DNA of 61,663 bases from contig NZ_KE557288.1 of assembly GCF_000442255.1 (NCBI RefSeq), forward strand, positions 9,957-71,619. The letters are read 5' to 3'. The first letter of the stretch is position 1, and every line of letters starts with the position of its first letter. This document shows positions 18,965 through 28,200 of this stretch, one piece after another. Source of the stretch: Salipiger mucosus DSM 16094 (lineage in GTDB: Bacteria > Pseudomonadota > Alphaproteobacteria > Rhodobacterales > Rhodobacteraceae). The position numbers were made by a program, and so were the translations under genes. The notes beneath the pieces were generated by a model. The model was not told the DNA's origin and did no database searches. It saw only the letters and a list, made by a program, of their open reading frames with translations.

Positions 18965-19942
18965 ATGACCACCGACAGACTGACCCACGCAAGCGAGGCG
19001 GGCCTGCCCCTGCCCGATGACGGCCGCATCCTGCTGATCGGCCCGCCCGGAGACCAACCGCTCGGGCCGCTGCCCGCCGACCGCTGCGACGTCGTGCAGG
19101 CCTTCAAGCCCGATCACGACGCCTGGGCGCGGCGCGGCCTGCCCGTCGCCGCCGAGCCCGAGGGCACGGATTATTCCGCCGCCGTGGTCTGGCTGCCCCG
19201 CGCCCGCGAGCTGGGCGAGGCCCGCGTGGCCCAGGCCTGCGCCGCCGCGGCCGGCGGGCTGATCGTCGTCGACGGCCAGAAGACCGACGGCATCGAGGCG
19301 ATGGGCCGCGCCCTGCGCGGGCGCGTTGACCTCGCGGGCCAGGTCTCCAAGGCGCACGGCAAGACCTTCTGGTTCACTGCGGCCGACGACTTCGCCGACT
19401 GGAACCACGGCCCCGAGGAGCATGACGGGATCTGGACGGCCCCGGGCGTGTTCTCGGCCGACGGTCCGGACCCGGCCACCGAGGCGCTGCTGGCCGCCCT
19501 GCCCCGCAAGATCGGCAAACGCGTGGCCGACCTCGGCGCCGGCTGGGGCGGGCTGGCCCGCGGCCTGCTGGCGCGCGAAGAGCTGGAGACGCTGCACCTT
19601 GTCGAGGCCGATCACGCCGCGCTCGAGTGCGCCCGGCGCAACGTCACCGATCCGCGCGCGGTGTTCCACTGGGCCGATGCCACCGCATGGGAGCCGCCGG
19701 CGACCATCGACTCGGTCATCATGAACCCGCCCTTCCACGTCGGCCGGCACCCGGATCCGACGCTGGGACAGGCCTTCATCACGGCCGCGGCCCGCATGCT
19801 CCCGCCCGGCGGGCGGCTCTGGCTTGTCGCAAACCGGCATCTGCCCTATGAAACGACCTTGGCGGAACGATTCCGCCACAGCGAAGAAATTGCGGGCGAT
19901 TCCCGTTTCAAGATCCTTCACGCCGCCCGGCCCGGGCGCTAG
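18965..19942 (+). CDS. RsmC-like class I SAM-dependent methyltransferase
   Basis: A 325-residue protein of the RsmC/RsmD group, rRNA guanine-N2 methyltransferases. The N-terminal ~150 residues are an RsmC-type non-catalytic duplicate domain (QAFKPDHDAWARRGLPVAAE). The C-terminal domain has the SAM motif VADLGAGWGGLARGLL, an acidic VEADHAALECARRN loop and the catalytic MNPPFHVGR (NPPF) motif. It likely modifies G1207 of 16S rRNA, inferred from the family. It follows clpS closely and may be cotranscribed. Confidence 0.85.
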   Translation: MTTDRLTHASEAGLPLPDDGRILLIGPPGDQPLGPLPADRCDVVQAFKPDHDAWARRGLPVAAEPEGTDYSAAVVWLPRARELGEARVAQACAAAAGGLIVVDGQKTDGIEAMGRALRGRVDLAGQVSKAHGKTFWFTAADDFADWNHGPEEHDGIWTAPGVFSADGPDPATEALLAALPRKIGKRVADLGAGWGGLARGLLAREELETLHLVEADHAALECARRNVTDPRAVFHWADATAWEPPATIDSVIMNPPFHVGRHPDPTLGQAFITAAARMLPPGGRLWLVANRHLPYETTLAERFRHSEEIAGDSRFKILHAARPGR

Positions 19943-19981
19943 ACGCGGCCGACCTCCCAGCAGCAGAGACGGGATTTCCCC

Positions 19982-20782
19982 ATGAGCCTCTCCATCGAAG
20001 GCAAGACCGCGATCGTGACCGGCGCGGCGAACGGCATCGGCCTGGCCATCGCACGGCACTTCGCCAACAAGGGCGCCAACGTCATGTTCGCGGACATGGA
20101 CGAGGGCCAGCTTCAGAAGGAATGCGGCAAGCGCGAGGACGACTCGAACATGCGCTACTTCGCCGGCGATCTGCGCGAGCGGTTGACGCTGGCGAACCTG
20201 CTCTCGGCGACGCTGGATGCCTTCGACAACGTCGACATCCTGGTCAACGGCGCGCGGCAGATCCTGCCGTCCGATCCACTCGATCTCGACGACGAGTCGG
20301 TCGATGCCATGCTGGGCCAGAACCTCAAGCCCGCGCTGCGGCTGAGCCAGATCGTCGCCAGGCGCATGATGAAGCAGGCCGAGGGCAAGACCGAGGGCCA
20401 GGCCGGCACGATCATCAATCTGTCCTCCATCGCGGCGCGGCGCACGCATCCCGGGCTCATGGGCTACTCGGTCTCCTGCGCGGCGCTCGACCAGATGACG
20501 CGCTCGATGGCGGTGGCGCTCGCGCCCTACCGCATCCGCGTGAACGCGGTCGCCTTCGGCTCGGTCATGTCGGCAAGCCTCAAGGACTGCCTGAAGGACA
20601 ACTCCGAGTACCGCTCCGAAATCGAGGAGCACACGCCCATGGGCCGCATCGCCGCCCCGCGCGAGCTGGCCGAGACGCTGCAGTTCCTCGCCTCCGACGG
20701 CTCGGGCTTCATGACCGGGCAGATCATGACCGTGGACGGCGGACGCACTCTGCTCGACCCGGTCGCGGCGCCGGTGCACTGA
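19982..20782 (+). CDS. SDR-family oxidoreductase
   Basis: A 266-residue short-chain dehydrogenase. The cofactor motif is TGAANGIGLAIA, NAG is replaced by NGA in DILVNGARQ, and the catalytic Ser/Tyr/Lys order is odd: INLSSIAARR has Ser, but the usual YxxxK position reads YSVSCAALDQ, with no Lys at +4 from the Tyr. This suggests altered or lost dehydrogenase activity, or a divergent member. The C-terminus DGGRTLLDP is classic. Substrate unknown. It precedes hemF by about 60 bp. Confidence 0.8.
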   Translation: MSLSIEGKTAIVTGAANGIGLAIARHFANKGANVMFADMDEGQLQKECGKREDDSNMRYFAGDLRERLTLANLLSATLDAFDNVDILVNGARQILPSDPLDLDDESVDAMLGQNLKPALRLSQIVARRMMKQAEGKTEGQAGTIINLSSIAARRTHPGLMGYSVSCAALDQMTRSMAVALAPYRIRVNAVAFGSVMSASLKDCLKDNSEYRSEIEEHTPMGRIAAPRELAETLQFLASDGSGFMTGQIMTVDGGRTLLDPVAAPVH

Positions 20783-20840
20783 AGCGGCGTTGCCTCGCCC
20801 CGCCTGCCCGGTTAGGACCGTGCGGCAGGAGGGACGCGCC

Positions 20841-21737
20841 ATGACGCAGAGCGAGGATTTCACCGACCACAAGGCCCGCGCCTCGGCCTGGTTCCGCGAG
20901 CTGCGGGACGAGATCGTGGTGGCCTTCGAAGGGCTCGAGCAGAACCATGCCGAGGGCCCGTTCGCGGATGCCGCCCCGGGCAGCTTCACGGTGACGCCGA
21001 CCACGCGCACGGCCGACGACGGATCGGACGCCGGCGGCGGTCTGATGAGCGTGATGCGCGGCGGCCGCGTCTTCGAGAAGGTGGGCGTGAACGTCTCGAC
21101 GGTCTACGGCACCCTCGGCGAGGCCGCGCAGAAGGCCATGGCCGCGCGCGGCGTGCCGGGGATCGAGGCCGACCCCAGCTTCTGGGCCAGCGGCATCAGC
21201 CTCGTGGCGCACATGCAGAACCCGCATGTGCCGGCGGTGCACATGAACACGCGGATGTTCTGGACGCCGAATGCCTGGTGGTTCGGCGGCGGCTCCGACC
21301 TCAACCCCTGCATCGAGTATCCCGAGGACACGGCGCATTTCCACGCCACGCAGCAGCGGTTCCTCGACCCGCACGGGACCGAGGTCTACCCCGCGCTCAA
21401 GGCCTGGGCGGACGAGTATTTCTACATCCCGCACCGCAAGCGGGCGCGCGGCGTGGGCGGCATCTTCATGGACGACCGCAACATCGGCGACTGGGAGGCG
21501 GATTTCGCCCTGACTCAGGACATCGGCCGCGCCTTCCTGCCGGCCTACGTCCCGCTGGTGGAAAAGCGCCGCGCCCAGCCATTTACCGAGGCGGATCGCG
21601 AGACGCAGCTCGTGCACCGCGGGCTCTACGCGGAATACAACCTCGTCTACGACCGGGGCACGAAGTTCGGGCTGGCCACGGGCCACGATCCCGACGCGGT
21701 GCTGATGAGCCTTCCGCCGCTGGCGAAGTGGGTCTGA
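20841..21737 (+). CDS. hemF: Oxygen-dependent coproporphyrinogen III oxidase
   Basis: Converts coproporphyrinogen III to protoporphyrinogen IX with O2. The 298-residue protein starts at ATG 20841 (MTQSEDFTDHKARASAWFRE), behind GCAGGAGGGA. It shows the family signatures GGGLMSVMRGGRVFEKVGVN, NPHVPAVHMNTRMF and WWFGGGSDLNPC, and the RGVGGIFMDD motif. The C-terminal YAEYNLVYDRGTKFGLATG is the classic end. With hemE and hemC it puts three heme genes within 12 kb. Confidence 0.95.
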   Translation: MTQSEDFTDHKARASAWFRELRDEIVVAFEGLEQNHAEGPFADAAPGSFTVTPTTRTADDGSDAGGGLMSVMRGGRVFEKVGVNVSTVYGTLGEAAQKAMAARGVPGIEADPSFWASGISLVAHMQNPHVPAVHMNTRMFWTPNAWWFGGGSDLNPCIEYPEDTAHFHATQQRFLDPHGTEVYPALKAWADEYFYIPHRKRARGVGGIFMDDRNIGDWEADFALTQDIGRAFLPAYVPLVEKRRAQPFTEADRETQLVHRGLYAEYNLVYDRGTKFGLATGHDPDAVLMSLPPLAKWV

Positions 21738-21747
21738 CGGCGGCGCC

Positions 21748-22287
21748 TCAGGCCTCGCGCCATTCCCCGGGCGCCAGCCCGTCGACCGACCAGTCGCCCA
21801 CCGACCAGCGCACCAGCCGCAGGCAGGGAAGCCCGACATGGGCCGTCATGCGGCGCACCTGTCGGTTCCGCCCTTCCGAGATCGTCATCTCGATCCAGCC
21901 GTCGTGCACCGACTTGCGGTAGCGCACCGGCGGCACGCGCGGCCAGAGATCGGGCGGCGCCACCCGGCGCACCTTCGCCGGCCGCGTCGGCCCGTCCTTG
22001 AGCGTCACGCCCTGCCGAAGCTGCGCAAGCTGCTCTTCGCCCGGGTCGCCCTCGACCTGCACGAGGTAGGTCTTGGGCTTGCGGAATTTCGGATTGGCGA
22101 TGCGCGCCTGCAGCCGCCCGTCGTCGGTGAGCAGCAGCAGCCCCTCGCTGTCGCGGTCGAGCCGCCCGGCCGGGTAGACGCCCGGCAGGTCGATATAGTC
22201 CGAGAGCGTCGCGCGCGGGCTGTCGGCGTTGCCCTTGTCGGTGAACTGCGACAGCACGCCGTGCGGCTTGTTGAAGAGGATCAGCAT
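21748..22287 (-). CDS. RsuA-family pseudouridine synthase (RluE-like)
   Basis: A 179-residue rRNA pseudouridine synthase without an S4 domain. Start [20 protein letters not shown]; motif I is the NKPHG segment, and the catalytic Asp is in [16 protein letters not shown] (D in GRLDRDS). The length and the missing S4 domain fit RluE, which modifies U2457 of 23S rRNA; RsuA and RluB are longer. Its stop is next to hemF in a convergent arrangement. Confidence 0.87.
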   Translation of the reverse strand: MLILFNKPHGVLSQFTDKGNADSPRATLSDYIDLPGVYPAGRLDRDSEGLLLLTDDGRLQARIANPKFRKPKTYLVQVEGDPGEEQLAQLRQGVTLKDGPTRPAKVRRVAPPDLWPRVPPVRYRKSVHDGWIEMTISEGRNRQVRRMTAHVGLPCLRLVRWSVGDWSVDGLAPGEWREA

Positions 22288-22290
22288 GGT

Positions 22291-22746
22291 TCAGCCCCCG
22301 CGCCGGTCGGCAAAGAAGTCGCGCAGCAGCGCCTCGGCGGGCTCGGCCGAGAGCCCGTCGTAGACCTCGGGCGCATGGTGGCACTGCGGATGGTTAAAGA
22401 CGCGCGCCCCCTGCGCCACGCCGCCGGACTTCGGGTCCGAGGCGCCGTAGTAGAGCCGCCGGATCCGCGCGAAGGAGATCGCGGCCGCGCACATCGGGCA
22501 GGGCTCGAGCGTGACGTAGAGGTCGTGTCCCGGCAGCCGCTCCGAGCCCGAGTCGGCACAGGCGGCGCGCAGGGCGAGGATCTCGGCATGGGCGGTGGGA
22601 TCCGACAGCTCGCGCGTGCGGTTGCCCGCCTCGGCCACCACGCGGCCCGCCGGGTCGACCAGCACCGCGCCCACCGGCACCTCGCCGCGCGCGGCGGCGG
22701 CACGGGCCTGGGCCAGGGCGGCCTGCATGTGGCTGCGAAAGGTCAT
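22291..22746 (-). CDS. tadA: tRNA-specific adenosine deaminase
   Basis: Converts A34 to inosine in tRNA-Arg. The 151-residue protein starts at ATG 22746 (MTFRSHMQAALAQARAAAAR). The zinc site is H53-A-E55 in TAHAEIL and C83 and C86 in EPCPMC, both present. The downstream pseudouridine synthase gene begins 4 bp after the stop, so two tRNA/rRNA modification genes are probably cotranscribed. Confidence 0.93.
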   Translation of the reverse strand: MTFRSHMQAALAQARAAAARGEVPVGAVLVDPAGRVVAEAGNRTRELSDPTAHAEILALRAACADSGSERLPGHDLYVTLEPCPMCAAAISFARIRRLYYGASDPKSGGVAQGARVFNHPQCHHAPEVYDGLSAEPAEALLRDFFADRRGG

Positions 22747-22811
22747 CGCCGCGTGATAACCCGGCAGCGCCGCCAAGGCGAGCCGCCTTTCCCCGCGCCC
22801 CGCTTTGCAGT

Positions 22812-23660
22812 ATGGCAGGCGGCATGAGCAAGCCGCCCCGCCGCCCCGCGACACCCCAGCGCCCCGCGCAAGACACCCCGCCCGGCGACCGTATCGCCAA
22901 GGTGCTGGCCCGCGCGGGCGTCGCCAGCCGGCGCGAGGCCGAGCGCATGATCGAGCAGGGGCGCGTCGCCGTGAACGGCGAGGTCATCACGCGCGCCGCG
23001 CTGAACGTGACATCGCGCGACCGCGTCACCGTGGACGGCAAGCCGCTCGAGGCGCCGCAGGCGCCGCGGCTCTGGCTCTACCACAAGCCCCCCGGCCTCG
23101 TGACCACCACCAAGGACGAGCAGGGCCGCCCGACGATCTACGACGAGCTGCCGGAGGAGCTGCCCCGGGTCATGAGCGTCGGCCGCCTCGACCTCAATTC
23201 CGAGGGACTGCTGCTGCTCACCAACGACGGCGGGATCAAGCGCAAGCTCGAGCTGCCCGCGACCGGCTGGCTGCGCAAGTACCGCGTGCGGGTCAAGGGC
23301 CGCCCCGACGACGCCACGCTTGAACCGCTGCGCACGGGGCTGGTGATCGACGGTCAGCGCTTCCAGCCGATGCAGGTTGCCCTCGACCGCCAGCAGGGCG
23401 CCAACGCCTGGCTGACCGTGGGACTGCGCGAGGGCAAGAACCGTGAGGTGCGCCGCGCCATGGCCGACATCGGGCTCTCGGTGAACCGGCTGATCCGCAC
23501 CTCCTATGGCCCCTTCCAACTAGGCCAGCTGAAACCCGGCGAGGTGGAGGAGGTGCGTGGCCGCGTGCTGCGCGACCAGCTCGGGCTCGAGGGCGCCAAG
23601 ACCGACCGGCCGACGCCCGCCCGCCGCCGCAAGCCGCCGCGCCGCAACCGCTCGGGCTGA
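22812..23660 (+). CDS. RluB-like 23S rRNA pseudouridine synthase
   Basis: A 282-residue (or 278 if begun at ATG 22824) pseudouridine synthase. An N-terminal S4 RNA-binding domain (GDRIAKVLARAGVASRREAE, RMIEQGRVAVNGEVI) is followed by the RsuA-type catalytic domain with the KPPGL motif and Asp in [20 protein letters not shown]. The C-terminus is a long Arg/Lys-rich tail (PARRRKPPRRNRSG). RluB modifies U2605; specificity is inferred from the family. It is divergent from tadA. Confidence 0.9.
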   Translation: MAGGMSKPPRRPATPQRPAQDTPPGDRIAKVLARAGVASRREAERMIEQGRVAVNGEVITRAALNVTSRDRVTVDGKPLEAPQAPRLWLYHKPPGLVTTTKDEQGRPTIYDELPEELPRVMSVGRLDLNSEGLLLLTNDGGIKRKLELPATGWLRKYRVRVKGRPDDATLEPLRTGLVIDGQRFQPMQVALDRQQGANAWLTVGLREGKNREVRRAMADIGLSVNRLIRTSYGPFQLGQLKPGEVEEVRGRVLRDQLGLEGAKTDRPTPARRRKPPRRNRSG

Positions 23661-23722
23661 CCCGGTCCGGCGGGCCCCGATCGTTAACATTCGGGGCCCT
23701 GGCGTTAACGCTACAGGCGGAT

Positions 23723-23974
23723 TTGCCTTTTTTGACAGGTCCGCGCCGCTTTTTCGCCCGGTTTCGCGATCACGTTCGGCCCATGGCGACGATTCTGTCC
23801 ATAGTCCTTTTCGCGGTCACGACGCTGCTTGTGCTGGGCAACCTGCGCATGGTGGCGCAGGACACCCGGGCGGCGGTGACGCTGGCCCTGCGGCGGGCCC
23901 GGCACGGGGACCCGCTGGCGAAGCTCGCCTTCGCGGGGCTTTGGATCCTGATCTTCGCGCTGAGCTTTCTCTGA
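23723..23974 (+). CDS. Small two-span membrane protein
   Basis: At 83 residues, or 63 if started at MATILSIVLF (ATG 23783). There are two hydrophobic spans (ATILSIVLFAVTTLLVLGNL and LAFAGLWILIFALSFL) separated by a charged helix (RAAVTLALRRARHGDP). No family recognised. It lies 10 bp upstream of the XpaC-like gene and could be part of that unit. Confidence 0.6.
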   Translation: MPFLTGPRRFFARFRDHVRPMATILSIVLFAVTTLLVLGNLRMVAQDTRAAVTLALRRARHGDPLAKLAFAGLWILIFALSFL

Positions 23975-23984
23975 GGGGCGCGCC

Positions 23985-24824
23985 ATGGGCCGGGACACGG
24001 ACACCGACGAGCAGACGAGACACGCCCGCAACAGCCCGCTCGACTCCGGCGTGGGCGTTCTGTGCCTCGCCGCCTTCCCGATGATCCTGCTGCTGTTCCA
24101 GGGCTCGGCCACGACCGCCTTTGTCGCCCTGATCCAGATCGGCCTTTTCCTGCTGGGCGCCCGCCTGATCCACCGCGGTCAGGAGGTTCAGCGCGCATAC
24201 GAGGCCGGAGCGCTGGCGCAGGCGCCGCACATACCGCGCAAGATGATCGGCTGCATCGTGATCGGCGCGGTCGTCATGGTGATGGCCGGGCGCCACTTCG
24301 TCTCGTTGCACATTCCGCTGGGCTTCGGCGCACTGGCGACCTGGCTCGGTATCGTCGCCTTCGGCATGGACCCCCTGCGCGAGCGGGGCGACGCCGCCCG
24401 CGCCGCGCGCATCCGCAAGGAGGATGCCACCGGTTTTGCCGAGGCCGAGACAGCGCTGATCGCCGCCGCCGACGAGATCGCGTCGCTGGGCGATGCCGAA
24501 CTCGAGCGCCAGGTCGCGGCGATCAAGCGCGGTATTCTCGCGCTGGTGCGCGCGCTCTGTGACGATTCGGACGAGAGGCGCCGCCTGCGCAAGCCGGTGA
24601 TGCGCCTCGCCGAACTGCTCGAGCGCGAGAACGCACAGTTGCAGGCGGCCTGGCCGACCGAGAACCGCGCGGCCGCGCGCAAGCGCTACCTGACGCGGGT
24701 GCAGGCGCTGGCCGAAGCCTTCGAGGAGCGCGCGAGGCGCAAGTCCACCAGAGGCGCGCGCGATTCCATGGAGATCGAGGCCGACCTCCTGTGGCACCGG
24801 ATGCGGCAGGACCGCGCTGCCTGA
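23985..24824 (+). CDS. XpaC-like membrane protein (paralogue of the next larger gene)
   Basis: A 279-residue protein resembling the XpaC (5-bromo-4-chloroindolyl phosphate hydrolysis) family. Hydrophobic N-terminal spans (LCLAAFPMILLLFQG and later GCIVIGAVVMVMAG) are followed by the motif GIVAFGMDPLRERGD and a long charged helical C-terminus. The matching motif in the second copy at 24996 is GAFGIDPMRDKG, so the two genes look like paralogues, this one more divergent. Function unknown; XpaC genes sit with telA in many bacteria, as here. Confidence 0.72.
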   Translation: MGRDTDTDEQTRHARNSPLDSGVGVLCLAAFPMILLLFQGSATTAFVALIQIGLFLLGARLIHRGQEVQRAYEAGALAQAPHIPRKMIGCIVIGAVVMVMAGRHFVSLHIPLGFGALATWLGIVAFGMDPLRERGDAARAARIRKEDATGFAEAETALIAAADEIASLGDAELERQVAAIKRGILALVRALCDDSDERRRLRKPVMRLAELLERENAQLQAAWPTENRAAARKRYLTRVQALAEAFEERARRKSTRGARDSMEIEADLLWHRMRQDRAA

Positions 24825-24904
24825 CATCCGCCGGGCCATTGCCCCTAGCAAGCGCCGGTCTTTGCCCTTAGGTTCTTGGTGAACCGCGAAATTCAGGGGG
24901 CGAC

Positions 24905-24994
24905 ATGTCCGGCACGGCCCTGCAGAAAGTGGCCTATATCCTATTGATCGTGCTCCTGTTCGGGGTCACCACCGGCTGGCTCGGGGGCCTTTGA
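24905..24994 (+). CDS. 29-residue single-span membrane microprotein
   Basis: Sequence MSGTALQKVAYILLIVLLFG followed by VTTGWLGGL, ending in TGA. It is one membrane span with a short Gly-rich tail. ATG 24905 is preceded by AGGGGG six bases upstream, a good ribosome site. The stop overlaps closely with the GTG start of the next gene (1 bp apart), suggesting translational coupling. Very short, so coding is inferred from ribosome site, hydrophobicity and spacing. Absent from most automatic annotation because of length. Confidence 0.6.
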   Translation: MSGTALQKVAYILLIVLLFGVTTGWLGGL

Positions 24995-24995
24995 C

Positions 24996-25886
24996 GTGGC
25001 CCAACGCTATGGCGGCAAATACAGCCCCGACGACGGCGACGACAAAGCCGCGTCCGAGCCCGATCCGGGGCACTACCGGGGCGCGCGGGTCGATCCCGTG
25101 GGCGCGCGTTCGAACGTGCTCTTCGCTCCGCCCATCGTGCTGGCCGCGCTCTCCATCGGCGACGGCGCCACGGGCCTTGCGACCGGCCTTGCCGGGGCGG
25201 CGGCGCTGCTGCTGGGCGCCTGGCTGCTGCGCGACGGGCTGCGGGCGCAGGCGGCCTATGACGCGCGCCGCGTCGCGCGGCGGCCGCGCATCCCGCGCAA
25301 GATCTTCGCCGCCGTTCTCGCGGGGGCAGGCGCCGGCATCGCCGCCTTCAAGGCCGAGCCCGGCCTGGTCGCGCCGCTGATCTACTTCGGCGCGGTGACC
25401 GTGCTCCATATCGGTGCCTTCGGCATCGACCCGATGCGCGACAAGGGCATGGAGGGCATCGACACCTTCCAGCAGGACCGCGTGGCGCGCGTGGTCGACG
25501 AGGCGGAATCCTATCTGCAGGCGATGGAAGAGGCGGTGCGCCGCGCCGGCGACCGGCAGGTCGAGGCGCGCGTCGAGCGGTTTCACCACAAGGTCTCGCA
25601 ACTGATCCGCACCGTCGAGGAAGACCCCCGCGACCTGAGCGCGGCACGCCGGTATCTCGGCGTCTACCTGATGGGCGCCCGCGACGCCGCCGTGAAATTC
25701 GCCGATATCTACGAGCGCACGCGCGACAGCGGCGCGAAATCCGATTTCATGATGCTGCTGACCGACCTCGAGGAGAGTTTCGGTCAGAAGAACGAGACAC
25801 TTCTGTTGGACAACAATGCCGACCTGACGGTCGAGATCGATGTGCTGCGCGAACGGCTGCAGCGCGAAGGGGTGCGGCTTGACTGA
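24996..25886 (+). CDS. XpaC family protein
   Basis: A 296-residue protein of the 5-bromo-4-chloroindolyl phosphate hydrolysis (XpaC) family. It starts at GTG 24996 (MAQRYGGKYSPDDGDDKAAS). Two or three membrane spans (about residues 43-70 and 105-145) precede a charged helical C-terminal half rich in Glu/Arg (VDEAESYLQAMEEAVRRAGD). The end contains DNNADLTVEIDVLRERLQRE. The telA gene starts 33 bp downstream. XpaC and TelA form a conserved pair in Bacillus and proteobacteria, linked to toxic anion and membrane stress; the biochemical role is unknown. Confidence 0.85.
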   Translation: MAQRYGGKYSPDDGDDKAASEPDPGHYRGARVDPVGARSNVLFAPPIVLAALSIGDGATGLATGLAGAAALLLGAWLLRDGLRAQAAYDARRVARRPRIPRKIFAAVLAGAGAGIAAFKAEPGLVAPLIYFGAVTVLHIGAFGIDPMRDKGMEGIDTFQQDRVARVVDEAESYLQAMEEAVRRAGDRQVEARVERFHHKVSQLIRTVEEDPRDLSAARRYLGVYLMGARDAAVKFADIYERTRDSGAKSDFMMLLTDLEESFGQKNETLLLDNNADLTVEIDVLRERLQREGVRLD

Positions 25887-25918
25887 GCCGCGAAGAAGAC
25901 AGCCAGAGGGGGCGTCCG

Positions 25919-27121
25919 ATGTCTGAAAACGTGAGAAGCGAGGCCGAGAAGGCGCTGGCGCAGGTGGACGAGCTGAACAAGGTGGTCCTGCCGGAGCCCA
26001 AGCAGGCCGACGCGGTGTCGCCGCTCGACAAGGCGACCCCGGCCGAACAGGAAGAGATCCGTGCGCGCATGGACGAGATCGACATGGGCGACACCAACTC
26101 GATCGTCTCCTTCGGCTCGGCCGCGCAGGCCGAGCTGCAGGAGATCAGCCAGGCCATGCTGGCCGACGTCCGCAACAAGGACGTGGGTCCCGCGGGCGAC
26201 TCGCTGCGCGACATCGTGACGACGATCCGCGGCTTCTCGATCTCCGAGCTGGACGTGCGGCGCCAGCGTAGCTGGTGGGAAAAGCTGATCGGCCGCGCCG
26301 CGCCCTTCGCCAAGTTCACCGCCCGCTACGAGGACGTGCAGGGCCAGATCGACCGGATCACAGACAACCTGCTCAAGCACGAGCACCGGCTGCTCAAGGA
26401 CATCAAGTCGCTGGACATGCTCTACGAGAAGACGCTGCAGTTCTACGACGAGCTGGCGCTCTACATCGCGGCGGGCGAAGCCAAGCTGCGCGACCTCGAC
26501 GAGACGGACATCCCCGCCCGCGAGGCCGCGGTGCAGGCCGCCTCCGAGAACGACCAGGTGATGAAGGCGCAGGAGCTGCGCGACCTGCGCGCCGCCCGCG
26601 ACGACCTCGAACGCCGGGTGCACGACCTGAAGCTCACGCGCCAGGTCACGATGCAGTCGCTGCCCTCGATCCGGCTGGTGCAGGAGAACGACAAGAGCCT
26701 CGTGACCAAGATCAACTCGACGCTGGTCAACACCGTGCCGCTCTGGGAGACGCAGCTGGCGCAGGCGGTCACCATCCAGCGCTCGACCGAGGCCGCCGCC
26801 GCCGTGCGCGAGGCCAACGACCTGACGAACGAGTTGCTGACCTCGAACGCGGCCAACCTGCGCGAGAGCAACGCCCAGATCCGCGAGGAGATGGAACGCG
26901 GCGTCTTCGACATCGAGGCGGTGAAACAGGCCAATGCCGACCTGATCGCCACGATCCAGGAAAGCCTCGAGATCGCGGACGAAGGCAAGGCCCGCCGCGC
27001 CAAGGCCGAGGAGGACCTCAAGACGATGGAGCACGAGCTGCGCGACACGCTCGCCTCGGCCAAGGCGCGCGCGGACGGCGTCGGCGACAATGCCGGAACC
27101 TCCGTTCCGGGCGGGAACTGA
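25919..27121 (+). CDS. telA: TelA family toxic anion resistance protein
   Basis: A 400-residue soluble, largely alpha-helical protein of the TelA/KlaA family, named from tellurite resistance. The recognisable core is IDMGDTNSIVSFGSAAQAEL, VRRQRSWWEKLIGRAAPF (family WW-type segment), DRITDNLLKHEHRLLKDIKS and LPSIRLVQENDKSLVTKINS. Long coiled-coil regions (about residues 195-250 and 305-380) follow. ATG 25919 follows GAGGGGGCG. It sits in the middle of the membrane-stress cluster at 23.7-31.5 kb. Confidence 0.9.
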   Translation: MSENVRSEAEKALAQVDELNKVVLPEPKQADAVSPLDKATPAEQEEIRARMDEIDMGDTNSIVSFGSAAQAELQEISQAMLADVRNKDVGPAGDSLRDIVTTIRGFSISELDVRRQRSWWEKLIGRAAPFAKFTARYEDVQGQIDRITDNLLKHEHRLLKDIKSLDMLYEKTLQFYDELALYIAAGEAKLRDLDETDIPAREAAVQAASENDQVMKAQELRDLRAARDDLERRVHDLKLTRQVTMQSLPSIRLVQENDKSLVTKINSTLVNTVPLWETQLAQAVTIQRSTEAAAAVREANDLTNELLTSNAANLRESNAQIREEMERGVFDIEAVKQANADLIATIQESLEIADEGKARRAKAEEDLKTMEHELRDTLASAKARADGVGDNAGTSVPGGN

Positions 27122-27125
27122 TCGC

Positions 27126-28106
27126 ATGAGGCGGGTGCTGCGTCGGGCGACGACGGCGACGGTGCTGCTTGCGGCGCTGTCGGCCTGCGAGACCTCGCAA
27201 CTTGCGCCGCGATCGACGAGCGTGGCACCCGCCAGCCGCCCCGACGGCCTGCGCCGCGAGCCGGCGCCGGCGCGGCCGCAGGCGCCCTCGGGGCCGTCGC
27301 AGGCCAGCCTCGAGCTTGAACGCTACTACGCCCGCGTGCAGGCCGACCTGCTCGCGCAGGGACTGCTGCGCACCGACGGCGGCGGGCCGGACACGCCCTT
27401 CACCGACACGATGCTCGCCCGGAACTTCGAGCGCATCGCGCTGGCCGAGGAATACGAGCGCGGCGCCGGGCTGCGGCCGTCAAGCGGGCGGCTGGGGCGG
27501 ATCAAGAAATGGGTCAAGCCGGTGCGCGTCTCGGCCGAGTTCGGCGCGTCCGTCGGCGCCGACCGCCGCGTGACCGACCGCAACATGCTGACCCAGTTCC
27601 TGAACCGGCTGGGCCGTGTGACAGGCCACCCGATCTCGATGACCCGGCCGGAAACGGCGAATTTCCACGTCCTCTTCATGTCCGAGGACGACAAGGGCGC
27701 CATCGCCCCGCGCGTCAGGGAACTGGTGCCCGACGTGAATCCCGCCTCGCTCGAGGTCTTCCGGAACCTGCCGCGCTCGATCCACTGCCTCGTGATCGCG
27801 TTTTCCGACACGCCGGGCGGCTACGACTACGGAACCGCCATCGCCGTGATCCGCGCCGAGCATCCCGACCTGCTGCGCCGCTCCTGCATCCACGAAGAGG
27901 TCGCGCAGGGCCTTGGCCTCGGCAACGACAGCCCCGAGGCACGGCCCTCGATCTTCAACGACGACGACGAGTTCGCGCTGCTCACCACGCACGACGAGCG
28001 GCTGCTGGAAATCCTCTACGACCCGCGCCTGCGCCCCGGCATGAGCGCCGAGGAGGCGCGCCCCATCGTGCGCTCGCTCGCCGCCGGGTTGACCGACGGC
28101 GCCTGA
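27126..28106 (+). CDS. DUF2927 lipoprotein
   Basis: A 326-residue lipoprotein starting at ATG 27126, just after the telA stop. The signal is MRRVLRRATTATVLLAALSA with lipobox Cys at 21 (LLAALSAC). A Pro/Arg-rich spacer leads to a DUF2927 domain containing RRSCIHEEVAQGLGLGNDSP. The HEE motif (His-Glu-Glu) resembles a metalloprotease-type zinc site and the family has been treated as possible zinc proteases; activity unproved. It is probably in the same operon as telA, with the domain in the periplasm. Confidence 0.85.
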   Translation: MRRVLRRATTATVLLAALSACETSQLAPRSTSVAPASRPDGLRREPAPARPQAPSGPSQASLELERYYARVQADLLAQGLLRTDGGGPDTPFTDTMLARNFERIALAEEYERGAGLRPSSGRLGRIKKWVKPVRVSAEFGASVGADRRVTDRNMLTQFLNRLGRVTGHPISMTRPETANFHVLFMSEDDKGAIAPRVRELVPDVNPASLEVFRNLPRSIHCLVIAFSDTPGGYDYGTAIAVIRAEHPDLLRRSCIHEEVAQGLGLGNDSPEARPSIFNDDDEFALLTTHDERLLEILYDPRLRPGMSAEEARPIVRSLAAGLTDGA

Positions 28107-28200
28107 TCACTCGTGGCGCCGGTCCCGGTGACCGGCGTCCCTTTCCGAAGACGGGCATCGCCAAGCTGCGGCCCGAACCTGCATCTGCGGAGGCCTTGCC

